DNA from: Rutidosis leptorrhynchoides
Lineage: Eukaryota; Streptophyta; Magnoliopsida; Asterales; Asteraceae
Direction: 5' to 3'
Length of the DNA stretch: 64,000 nucleotides
NCBI RefSeq assembly: GCF_046630445.1
Contig: NC_092342.1
Location: 85,381,001-85,445,000 of the forward strand
The translations under genes were made by a program, and so were the position numbers. Below, piece by piece: positions 45,178-56,342 of this stretch (the first letter of the stretch is position 1; every line of letters begins with the position of its first letter). Under the pieces are notes generated by a model that had not been told where the DNA came from, ran no database searches, and saw only the letters and a program-made list of their open reading frames with translations.

Positions 45178-47165
45178 TGATAATGCTAAAAACGAACATA
45201 TATTTCATAGCATTATTCCTCAAGAAAGACAAGCTTTTAGTTGCAATTGTTCTATTTAAAAGTGATATTCGTTTAAATAATAAAAGGTGAAGACAAAAGA
45301 CAGATTCGACGAATTGAAGACGCAAACGACCAAAAAGCTCAAAAGTACAAAATACAATCAAAGAGGTTCCAATTATTGATAAGAAACGTATCGAAATTAC
45401 AAGAGTACAAGATTCAAAACGCAAAGTACAAGATATTAAATTGTACGCAAGGACGTTCGAAAATCCGGAACCGGGACCAGAGTCAACTCTCAACGCTCGA
45501 CGCAACGGACTAAAAATTACAAGTCAACTATGTACATAAATATAATATAATATTTAAATAATTCTTATAATTATTTATATATTATATAAATAATAAAAAT
45601 CCGTCGGCAAGAAAGACTCCAAAGTTGGTGAGCTGTATTTTCAAACTCCGCGACTCGCGGAGTTTGAAGGCAAAAATTGCTGCGAGTCGCGGAGTATCCC
45701 TGAACTCAATTCCCTATAAAGCCAACCGAATTCTGATCATTTTTCACAACATATATATCCATCCTCTCTATATCTATACGTAAATATTTATATTTATATT
45801 TTAATTTTAATTTTAATTTTAATCCTAATAATAAGGGTATGTTAGCGAATGTTGTAAGGGTGTAAGTCGAAATTCTGTCCGTGTAACGCTACGCTATTTT
45901 TAATCATTGTAAGTTATGTTCAACCTTTTTAATTTAATGTCTCGTAGCTAAGTTATTATTATGCTTATTTAATCCGAAGTAATCACGATGTTGGGCTAAT
46001 TACTAAAATTGGGTAATTGGGCTTTGTACCATAATTGGGGTTTGGACAAAGGAACGACACTTGTGGAAATTAGACTATGGGCTATTAATGGGCTTTATAT
46101 TTGTTTAACTAAATGATAGTTTGTTAATGTTAATATAAAGATTTACAATTGGGCGTCCCTATAAATTACCATATACACTCGATCGGACACGATGGGCGGG
46201 GTATTTATATGTACGAATAATCGTTCATTTAACCGGACACGGGAATGGATTAATAGCCACTAGAATAATTAAAACAGGGGTGAAATTATGTACAAGGACA
46301 CTTGGTATAATTGATAACAAAATATTAAAACCTTGGGTTACACTCAGTCGACATCCTGGTGTAATTATTAAACAAAGTATTAAAATCTTGTTACAGTTTA
46401 AGTCCCCAATTAGTTGGAATATTTAACTTCGGGTATAAGGATAATTTGACGAGGACACTCGCACTTTATATTTATGACTGATGGACTTTTATGGACAAAA
46501 ACCAGACGGACATATTAAATAATCCAGGACAAAGGACAATTAACCCATGGGCATAAAACTAAAATCAACACGTCAAACATCATGATTACGGAAGTTTAAA
46601 TAAGCATAATTCTTTTATTTCATATTTAATTTCCTTTATTTTATATTTAATTGCACTTCTAATTATCGCATTTTTATTGTTATTGTATTTAATTGCACTT
46701 TTAATTATCGTACTTTTTAATTATCGCAAGTTTATTTTATCGCATTTTTATTAATCGCAATTTCATTATCGTTATTTACTTTACGCTTTAAATTAAGTCT
46801 TGTATTTATTATTTTACATTTGGTTTTAACTGCGACTAAAGTTTTAAAATCGACAAACCGGTCATTAAACGGTAAAAACCCCCCTTTATAATAATAATAT
46901 TACTTATATATATATATATTTGTATTTTTACAAAAGTAAACTAATATAGCGTTAAGCTTTGTTTAAAGATTTTCCCTGTGGAACGAACCGGACTTACTAA
47001 ACACTACACTACTGTACGATTAGGTACACTGCCTATAACTGTTGTAGCAAGGTTTAAGTATATCCATTCTCTAAATAAATAAATATCTTGTGTAAAATTG
47101 TATCGTATTTAATAGTATTTTCTGCTAAAATTTAATAGTATTATATACACTCCGCTACCACATCA
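45178..47165 (+). repeat. A2 5' LTR (LTR A)
   Basis: About 1.99 kb, starting TGATAATGCTAAAAACG and ending CTACCACATCA, with TGAT...ATCA ends. A TATA box (CCCTATAAAG) is at 45715-45720, right after a palindrome pair. Reading frames in it recur in inverted form in LTR B and are not genes. Confidence 0.88.
45640..45695. repeat. Paired GCGA-N-TCGC palindromes in LTR A
   Basis: 45640-45668 is a perfect 29-base odd palindrome (14-base arms TTCAAACTCCGCGA around C). A second, partial copy (GCGAGTCGC) is centred at 45686, 32 bases from the first centre. The pair ends about 20 bases upstream of the TATA box. Confidence 0.95.
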
Positions 47166-47173
47166 AGTATTTT

Positions 47174-47191
47174 TGGCGCCGCTGCCGGGGA
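47174..47191 (+). promoter_or_regulatory. A2 primer binding site (Asp-tRNA type)
   Basis: TGGCGCCGCTGCCGGGGA, the Athila-type primer site, eight bases after the LTR end. Confidence 0.85.
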
Positions 47192-48453
47192 ACCGCTTAA
47201 AAGCCGGAAGCGCAACGCTAATATAAAAAAAAAATTATTTTTAGTTTACTTTTATAAAAATACGTTTTTGTAAAAAATTTACGTTTTTTTATTATTCGAA
47301 AATATAAAAAGAAAAACAAAAATATAAGTATTTTTAAGATTTTGTTAAATATTTAAGTTTTATAAAGTTTCTTTATTTTTATATAAGTTTTATTTAAGTA
47401 TTTTGTTTTTATTTAAAACATATACCAAAAAAAAAAAACCGAAAAAAATTAAATAAAATATATATATAAATCTAGTATTACGATTTTTATTTATAAAATT
47501 ATAAAGTAGTTCTATTTTTATTTTAGTTTTTAAATATAAGTTTTTATTATATAAATATTTAGATTTTAAAACAGAAAAAATATAAAACAGAAAATATAAA
47601 AAAAAAAAACGTCGAATTTCCAAAACTGTACCAGAGTTGAATTTTGGAACCCCGCGACTCGCGGAGTTTGCTGCCTCGACTACCGCAACTCGCGGAGCTA
47701 CCCTGACACCGACAGAAACCTTAATCTGCATTTAATTATGGGTAATTATTAATTATTATTATTATTAACCCTAATTAATTATTATTATTATAATTAGTTT
47801 TACTTTTTATTTAATTTATATTTTAGTTAAATTAGTTTAATTAAATTGTAAAATTAATAGTTTTAACAAATAAATAATATAAAAATAATATTTTTATAAA
47901 AATTGTACTTTTTACAACTTTTTGTATATTTTTATATTTTGTCCCTTTTCAATCGTTTTAAAGTAATATTTGTATTTTTAGCTCATATTTATTTTTAAAC
48001 TTAGTTTTTGCCATAGTTATTTTTACTTCTAGATTTTTAGGCTTTGCCGTAAAATCCTTTAAGTGCTTTTTCTTTAGACTAAGATTTAGGTGCTTTAGAA
48101 TTTTGCGACGCCTTTTTAAGTTTTAGTTTCTTTTTAAGTTATTTCCATTTGGGATTTAGTTTTTCCTGTAAGCTTTAATATTTTTAGACGACTTTTACCT
48201 ATGTATCAATTATCATTCCAATTAGTAATCTCAATTTGCGATTATAATTTTAAGTTAGTTGTAGTAATAAGGTTAGGTTAGTCAAGTGTTTTTAAGTTTT
48301 ATAAGTTTTTTTTATTTTTCCGTCACCTTTTATTTTTCAACCATTTTTCTTTTTCGAACTTTTTCGACGAGCTCTTTTTCTTTCTTATTTCTCGCTATCC
48401 TAGTTTTTAGGACATAGTTTTTTTTAATCTACTTCTTATCTAAATTTCTTAAA
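47192..48453 (+). other. A2 leader, non-coding
   Basis: Extremely AT-rich leader matching the inverted 62210-63460. It contains a palindrome pair at about 47650-47697 (CCGCGACTCGCGG and CCGCAACTCGCGG, centres 47658 and 47689). Confidence 0.75.
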
Positions 48454-48482
48454 CAACACTACTGTACGCTACTAAAAATACT
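48454..48482. other. 29-base junction between inverted Athila copies
   Basis: The sequence holds ACACTACTGTACG, which resembles an LTR-internal phrase (near 47005-47020), and AAAATACT, identical to the eight bases between LTR and primer site in A1 (63479-63486). It looks like patchwork filler at a rearrangement, not a simple insertion edge. Confidence 0.6.
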
Positions 48483-50478
48483 TGATGTGGTAGCGGAGTG
48501 TATATAATACTATTAAATTTTAGCAGAAAATACTATTAAATACGATACAATTTTACACAAGATATTTATTTATTAAGAGAATAGATATACTTAAACCTTG
48601 CTACAACACTTATAGGCAGTGTACATAATCGTACAGTAGTATAGTGTTTAGTAAGTCTGGTTCGTTCCACAGGGAAAATCTTTAAACAAAGCTTAACGCT
48701 ATATTAGTTTACTTTTGTAAAAATACAAATATATATATATATATATATATAAGTAATATTATTATTATAAAGGGGGGTTTTTACCGTTTAATGACCGGTT
48801 TGTCGATTTTAAAACTTTAGTCGCAGTTAAAACCAAATGTAAAATAATAAATACAAGACTTAATTTAAAGCGTAAAGTAAATAACGATAATGAAATTGCG
48901 ATTAATAAAAATGCAATAAAATAAACTTGCGATAATTAAAAAGTACGATAATTAAAAGTGCAATTAAATACAATAACAATAAAAATGCGATAATTAGAAG
49001 TGCAATTAAATATAAAATAAAGGAAATTAAATATGAAATAAAAGAATTATGCTTATTTAAAATTCCGTAATCATGATGTTTGACGTGTTGATTTTAGTTT
49101 TATGCCCATGGGTTAATTGTCCTTTGTCCTGGATTATTTAATATGTCCATCTGGTTTTTGTCCATAACAGTCCATCAGTCATAAATATAAAGTGCGAGTG
49201 TCCTCGTCAAATTATCCTTATACCCGAAGTTAAATATTCCAACTAATTGGGGACTTCAACTGTAACAAGATTTTAATACTTTGTTTAATAATTACACCAG
49301 GATGTCGACTGAGTGTAACCCAAGGTTTTAATATTTTGTTATCAATTATACCAAGTGTCCTTATACATAATTTCACCCCTGTTTTAATTATTCTAGTGGC
49401 TATTAATCCATTCCCGTGTCGCGTTAAATGAACGATTATTCGTACATATAAATACCCCGCCCATCGTGTCCGATCGAGTGTATATGGTAATTTATAGGGA
49501 CGCCCAATTGTAAATCTTTATATTAACATTAACAAACTATCATTTAGTTAAACAAATATAAAGCCCATTAATAGCCCATAGTCTAATTTCCACAAGTGTC
49601 GTTCCTTTGTCCAAACCCCAATTATGGTACAAAGCCCAATTACCCAATTTTAGTAATTAGCCCAACATCATGATTACTTCGGATTAAATAAGCATAATAA
49701 TAACTTAGCTACGAGACATTAAATTAAAAAGGTTGAACATAACTTACAATGATTAAAAATAGCGTAGCGTTACACGGACAGAATTTCGACTTACACCCTT
49801 ACAGCATTCGCTAACATACCCTTATTATTAGGATTAAAATTAAAATTAAAATTAAAATATAAATATAAATATTTACGTATAGATATAGAGAGGATGGATA
49901 TATATGTTGTGAAAAATGATCAGAATTCGGTTGGCTTTATAGGGAATTGAGTTCAGGGATACTCCGCGACTCGCGGCAATTTTTGCCTTCAAACTCCGCG
50001 AGTCGCGGAGTTTGAAAATACAGCTCACCAACTTTGGAGTCTTTCTTGCCGACGGATTTTTATTATTTATATAATATATAAATAATTATAAGAATTATTT
50101 AAATATTATATTATATTTATGTGCATAGTTGACTTGTAATTTTTAGTCCGTTGCGTCGAGCGTTGAGAGTTGACTCTGGTCCCGGTTCCGGATTTTCGAA
50201 CGTCCTTGCGTACAATTTAATATCTTGTACTTTGCGTTTTGAATCTTGTACTCTTGTAATTTCAAGACGTTTCTTATCAATAATTGGAACCTCTTTGATT
50301 GTATTTTGTACTTTTGAGCTTTTTGGTCGTTTGCGTCTTCAATTCGTCGAATCTGTCTTTTGTCTTCACCTTTTATTATTTAAACGAATATCACTTTTAA
50401 ATAGAACAATTGCAACTAAAAGCTTGTCTTTCTTGAGGAATAATGCTATGAAATATATGTTCGTTTTTAGCATTATCA
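48483..50478 (-). repeat. A1 3' LTR (LTR B)
   Basis: About 2.0 kb, plus strand TGATGTGGTAGCGG...GCATTATCA. The TATA box on the minus strand is at 49936-49941. Confidence 0.88.
49962..50016. repeat. Paired GCGA-N-TCGC palindromes in LTR B
   Basis: A short copy centred at 49970 and a perfect 29-base odd palindrome at 49988-50016 centred at 50002, again 32 bases apart and next to the TATA box. Confidence 0.95.
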
Positions 50479-52559
50479 AATATTCCCACACTTAAGCGTT
50501 GCTTGTCCTCAAGCAATATCGTCTTGAAATACTAGAATCACTTCTTTATTCTTCACACTTTGTACATCAGTGATTTCTATACGGCGGTATAAACAATGGT
50601 AGTAACGATATGGTTTACAGTCCCACATGACTATAAAAATTTAGATCCATTAAGGAAATTGGATCTTTATGAAAACATTTGATCTTTTGAAAATTAAATC
50701 TAGTTTTTACCCTAGATAAGTTTTCCGGAATAACCCTTCACCGGTGTTTGTAAAATATTTTTATGGGTTTGGTGGGTTTCAGATTTGAAAATTTTAGCTC
50801 AAAACTTATGGTTTTGTGTCACCCATTTGCTAACCTTGTATTTGGAAAGCAACACGTCCAGTTTACTTGTCCCGTATATTACCTTTCGGTAAACTACCGT
50901 CCGGTTGTATAGGAAAGCGTTGAACAAGCAACTGTTAAGGCAATGTCCCCTGACATGCTTTTAATTATGGTCTATAACGTGTCAGACGCAATTACTATCC
51001 TTGGTAGGAGCAATAGTAAAGCTCATCCTTATAATTTTTCGGTCTGGCACAAGGTCCTGTCTTTGACCATGCTATGCAACCACCGTTCTTACGGTTGACA
51101 CCCGATTTAGTTCAGGTGACCTAATGAATTTCAGGTGAATTCCTAGGATTTTACGTTCAATGGTAATAAACGCATTGAAAATAGGGTTTTCAGAAAACAA
51201 ATCGGTTTGTAATTTTGATCAAAATATTTTCTCGTTCAAGCTCGAGTTTAGATATCATTGAATTCCATGAGTTTGTAATTCTCAATCTTTAAGGTCAATC
51301 TCAAGGATTGAGTAATATTAGGCTTAAAAGCTGATTTTTGATCTTTTAAGGAGATTATCCTTTCTGGGGATCTGATTCATTAGTCTTATCCAGCTAATTT
51401 GCATGGTGCCCCCATTTTACGAGATAAATCCTTCTCATGGTTAGGATAAATATGACCACTTGGCGACCCTGTTTAATGCTGAGGTCCGTGCATTTCCTGC
51501 TGATTTTAGTGATGACTTTTCTAGATTTTTCGTCAACCTACAGCTGGTCTGGACGACAACTTCCTGACTTAAATCAAGAAGCGCGTTTCTTTTTCGGAAG
51601 ACTTTACTTCCTTTTAATGATGGAATTGATTCATCGTGTAGATCCATCTCTCTTACGGTAAATCGGGTAAAACTTTTTAGTTTAGTCCAAAGTAAAAGTA
51701 TTTTCAGTTATTTGTTCAAAAATATGTGATATATGTTTTGAATAACTTGGAGAATTTTCCCACACTTGGCTTTTATTTTCCTTTTTATTGTCCTCTATTT
51801 CATTTTAAATGAATTTTAACATTTTGGTTTGTTTCTCAATTTATGTCCTTTCCGAGGTTACAATAATTTCGGTGTTAAAACCTAGTTTTATCGTTCATAA
51901 ATATGTATAAACATGATTTTGAGTTCATTTAATTGAAAATTTTGAAAAATTTTACTAGATTTGGGTAGTCAGTATATAAGACTAGGGCTGTTCTTTATTA
52001 TCAGAGAGCACTAGATTCTAATACAACTACTACTTTACTAGTATTTTTAATGGTAACCCAGTGTTTAAGATAAAAATTTTAAAATCCGAAAGAATTTAAC
52101 CCCTTCCCACACTTAAGATCTTGCAATGCCCTCATTTGCAAGAAATCAGTAACAATTTAAATTATTGAGGGTGATTTGTGTGAAAATGATTAAATTTTAC
52201 CAAAGTTTCCAAATATATTGGCGTTTGTTTGCTGAATGATAAATGGTGCACATCATTTGTTCATTCCGTCTTGTTGTTATTTCACATATATTTTGCATCT
52301 TGTCGTCAAAATTAGTTGCTTTTGCTGAACTTAATGCCAGTCTTTGAAAATGCGTTGTTTTACCCTGTTGTGTACATAAGATAAACTGCAAACATATATA
52401 CATATTTTTGAAGTTTGGTATATTACCCCACATTCAAAAATTATTAAAATCTAAGAATAAAAGTTAGAAAATTATAAGAACTATTACAATATTAACATAA
52501 GTATTAAACGTATCAACATTACAAATTACAAAATAAATAAAACTAAGTAGACTAGGGAT
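50479..52559 (-). other. A1 3' non-coding region
   Basis: It starts next to the LTR with a purine-rich tract (minus AAGTGTGGGAATATT). About 2 kb without a supported gene. Such long 3' regions are usual in Athila elements. Short frames at 51437-51661 and 52197-52433 have no recognisable family. Confidence 0.6.
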
Positions 52560-53898
52560 GATACTGATACCAATAGGGGTTCTATGCATAACCATAGGTG
52601 CTATAGAATGCTTTGGCTGGGTTATATATAGGATACGGTGGTTGCATCTCTATAGACCAGGGAGGGAATATGGGTTTTGGAGTAGGAATATAGTTTCTAC
52701 CTATATGTTGGCAATGAGCTATGATTTGGTTTTGATGAACTTGCAATCTTCAAATGCTCTCTGTCTAGCATTTTTGTACTCCTGTGAAGCTATAAACCTT
52801 TGCATTTCTTGCATTTCATTTCCCCCTCCTACATTACCTTGCTGTTGGTTTCTCTCAACCTGTGGATGTCTACCATGGTATTGTACTGCGGCGTTATTTC
52901 ACCTCTTCAAAACTTTTGCACCATGGTATACATTTAAACCTATTGTATCGCGGGGTTCTGGTTTTTCGACTAATAATCCCCCCCGACTTATATCCACACC
53001 GAGATATTCAGCAATCAAAGTAATAAAAATACCACCTCCTATTATGCTATGCGGTCTCATCCCCCTAACCATAGCTGATAAATAATAACCCACACAATAA
53101 GGTATACTTACAGCGCTTTTATGGGTCTCGAATACACATATGGTAAAACAAATCCTGTTCATTTACCTTTTCCTTGTTCTTACCTCTTTGTGTAATCGAA
53201 TTAGCTAAAAACCTATGAATCACTCTTAATTCAGCTCTATCTATATCCAAATAAGAGTAATTTCCCCCTATGAATCGGTGATGGCTTGTCATTTGACTCC
53301 ATACACCATGTGTATCAAAATTTTCATCTATCTTTCTACCATTTAGTATCAACCCTCTACAATCGGCAGATGCTAACTCCTCAGGCGTATATATACGTAA
53401 AGCCTGAGCCATGTCTAGTAAAGACATGTGGCGCATCGAACCTCCTAACAAAAATCTAATAAAAGATCGATCGGTTAAACTAGCTACCCGATTATTTAAT
53501 TCTATACTACACAACAATTCTTCACACCATACTTTATATACAGGTCTACGCATGGTGAATAAACGTACCCAGTCGTTAAAAGTAGAATTACCATACCTCT
53601 GTGCAAGTAATTCCCTAATTGGCCCGGCCAATTCTACAGCTTCTAATGGTCCCCATTCTATGACCCTAGGTACCTCAACAACTTTAGAATGAAGAGTATG
53701 CAAACCCCTTTGGTATTTTGGATAATCTATCCAAAGTCTGTCAAATCTCAGGTTCGGGTGCAAATCTTCCAAGTGCATATCAGAAAATGTCATAACTGGA
53801 TGAGGTATATCTTGCTTGTAGTAGTTATCCACCTCCTGTTGTTCCGCATTCTCAGCAGGAGCATTGCGAGCTTGGGATGAAGATTCACCCCTTTCAGT
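52560..53898 (-). pseudogene. A1 env-position gene, ATHILA ORF family, one or two breaks
   Basis: Visible motifs are HPNLRFDRLWID, FNDWVRLFTMRRPVYKVW, RFLLGGSMRHMSLLDMAQAL, IYTPEELASADCRGL, YYLSAMVRGMR, IIGGGIFITLIAEYLGVD and a Gln-rich C-terminal part. The RFxLGGxxRxMSL and IGGGxITxLAExLGV patterns are those of the plant ATHILA ORF family. It sits between pol and the 3' LTR, where retroviruses carry env, but no signal peptide or transmembrane helix is evident. The frame opens right after a strong splice acceptor at 53899 and has no nearby ATG. Confidence 0.65.
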
Positions 53899-55737
53899 CT
53901 GCAAAACACATCAAACACAACTTTTGTGCATCCAAATATGCATTAGTGTCAGCAAAATCATCAATCAAAATAATTACAATGACATGATCAATTTATATCA
54001 AACTTAAGCTCATTTTCATATTTTCATCAAATCTACACTTTTTAAAATAAGCATATACGAAAATGTTCGCCAAGTTCATAAACATTCAACTCAAATAACA
54101 TGTCAAAATAATCATTACTAGCAATTAAACAAGTTTCAAATGGCATTATCTCTCAAAAATCAAGTTCATGAATTTTTAGACTTGAAAAAGTCCACTTTAA
54201 TTCTCAAAATCATGTTTAGGCTCAAAGTTTGGATCATTTAACTACCTAAACATGTTACACTACTTAATTTAGCAACAATTCATGACAAAAATCGGCCATA
54301 ACCTGTTTATATCAAAAAGCCCCAAATTTGCTCAAGAACACAAACCCTAGATTACTCAAAATTTGAAGTTTAAGGCTTCTAATCATGTTAAATAGCATCA
54401 ATCTAGGTTATACAAGCATAATACATAAGCAATTTAAGCATAATTACACTAAAAAGCATCAAAATCAAATTGGGGAAAAAATTGCTCAAGAACACTAATT
54501 TTCGGATTAAATGGTGTTTAGGTGTAGAAATTTACCGTTTTTCTTGAGTAATTCCCTGATAGCATCCTTCTCAACATGATTTTAGTAAAAGATTTGATGA
54601 TTAACGGTTAAAAATTGTGATTTTGGGGGTGTTTTTGCGGGGTTTTTGCGCAGTATTTCGCAGTATTTGGTGTGTTTGTGGTGTGCAACTGATCAGTTCT
54701 GCGTTTTTATTTTTTTCTGATTTTTGGTCCTCCCGCGAGTCGCGGGGTTTAAACCTTCAAACTCCGCGAGTCGCGGAGTTTATTTATTTATTTTTTTATA
54801 TTAATTAAAACAATTAAGTAATTAATTTTAAAATTTTGTTTCCCTTGTTATTTAGGACGAGGTCGTTTCGGATCGATGTCCTAGTCCGTCCCTCGACAAA
54901 ATTTTAAAATTTTGTCTTTTTGTAGCGATTGTTTTAAAAGCTAAGATTTTTGGGGTTTTTTAATGTTTTTGGCATACTTTAATTCAATAAGATTAAAAAT
55001 AATGATAATAAAAGTTCTCGTCCCTCCCTCGGGTAAAGCAATTTCGGTTCAACGACCTAGTCTTCAACTTACGACGAATTTTAAAAATCATATTTTTAAC
55101 TTAATGAGATAAAGTAAATTTTTGTTTTTAAATTCACACAACTTAAATATAAAATTCAAAATTAATATTAAAAATTCACACCAAACTTTACAATTTAAAA
55201 TGCATAAAAATAAAATTTATATTTTAAAAATTAAAAATTCACACCAAACTTAATTTAAAAATTTATATTATAAATTCACACCAAACTTATATTAATTTTT
55301 CAAATATTTACAATTTTAAATATATTGATTTTATAAAGTTTACAATATTAATTTAAGATTTATATATTAATTTTAAAAACATGGTAAAAATAAAATTAAA
55401 AATCTTTTTGGCTTTTTATCCCACTTTAATCAATCAAATATTATCAAAAATATGCGCCCCTCTTTTCGGTAAAGTAATTTCGGTTCCAAGACCTAATTTA
55501 ACTCATGACGAATTTTTGAAATATTTTGGGTTGATTGATTAAAGATATTTATACCTTAAGAATAAACGTTAAATTTCGCAGTGATGTAATAAATTTTTGA
55601 ATGATATCAATAATTTCGGTCGCCAAACCTAATTTTATTCAATACCAATTTAATACTTTATAGCGAACAAATTAGCGTTTATTATCAAAAGGTTAAAAAT
55701 AAAAATAAAAAAAATAAAAAAAACTGTACAGACTTAC
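53899..55737 (-). other. A1 presumed intron before the env-position gene
   Basis: The minus strand has CTCACAG|GTAAGTCTG at 55738/55737, a near-perfect donor, and GTGTTTTGCAG|ACTG at 53899/53898, a strong acceptor. The span is 1.84 kb, AT-rich and without genes. Athila-lineage elements are known to express the env-position gene from spliced RNA. A palindrome pair lies at 54731-54780. Confidence 0.55.
54731..54780. repeat. Paired GCGA-N-TCGC palindromes in the A1 3' region
   Basis: CCCGCGAGTCGCGGG centred at 54739 and AACTCCGCGAGTCGCGGAGTT (split at its centre 54770), 31 bases apart. Confidence 0.95.
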
Positions 55738-55753
55738 CTGTGAGATAGTATTC

Positions 55754-56170
55754 TTAGGTATATGATCTAACCCAATCATAAGATAGTCGGTTTAATTGGT
55801 TTTCCATGGCTACATAGGCATAACCTCGAGCATTCAGTGTCTTTTCTTCTAAACATATGAACGGTCCGTCTCTGCATAAAGTAACAAATTCGGTGTTTGA
55901 ATAGGTTTGATTATTTGAACATTTACCTCCATATGACCATTTTCCGCATTTGTGACATCTTTCTAGGTGTCGTGCTCTTCTTTTCACTGCGGATTTTGAT
56001 TTTCCTTTACCAAATTGTAACTTATTATCTTCGCATCTGGATTCTTTTCCAACTCCGTCCAATCTTTCTCTGATTACTGATACTATTTCACTCGGTAGTG
56101 TGTCATTATTACGTTTAGTGATCAAAGCGTATAGCATTAGACCATGGTTTAGTTCACAGGCAGTCTTCAT
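55754..56170 (-). CDS. A1 accessory ORF after pol, 138 aa with a Cys motif
   Basis: An open frame about 170 bases downstream of pol and just upstream of the splice donor. It starts MKTACELNHGLMLYAL. Residues about 60-75 are basic (KGKSKSAVKRRARHL), followed by CHKCGKWSYGGKC, a CxxC...C arrangement like half a zinc finger, then FVTLCRDGPFICLEE. It ends in YDWVRSYT. I know of no named family. Its position in the likely first exon of the spliced RNA suggests a small nucleic-acid-binding accessory protein, but this is inference. Confidence 0.5.
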   Translation of the reverse strand: MKTACELNHGLMLYALITKRNNDTLPSEIVSVIRERLDGVGKESRCEDNKLQFGKGKSKSAVKRRARHLERCHKCGKWSYGGKCSNNQTYSNTEFVTLCRDGPFICLEEKTLNARGYAYVAMENQLNRLSYDWVRSYT

Positions 56171-56342
56171 TTTGTAAAAACCTAAAAAAAATAAAAATTC
56201 AGAATGGGGGGAGAAGACTAGTTCTTTAGGGTCTTCTAGGGAAAGACCATTCGGGTTCCATTTTCGAGAACTACACGAAAACAGACAATCTAACTCTAAC
56301 AGAAATACATATTATCCTTTAAAGACTTGATTCTCCCCACAC

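Larger units (their letters stand above)
45178..48453 (+). mobile_element. A2: truncated Athila-type element, 5' LTR plus leader
   Basis: LTR 45178-47165, primer site 47174-47191, leader to about 48453. The sequence is the inverted counterpart of A1 (62200-64000 and 48483-50478). No coding part is present, so it is a truncated fossil. Confidence 0.85.

Noticed and set aside
45143-45505. 120-residue frame repeated inverted at 50151-50495
   Set aside because: It is LTR sequence of the two Athila copies; the repetition reflects LTR identity, not gene conservation.
52558-53085. Plus-strand 175-residue frame
   Set aside because: It is the antisense of the ATHILA-family gene.
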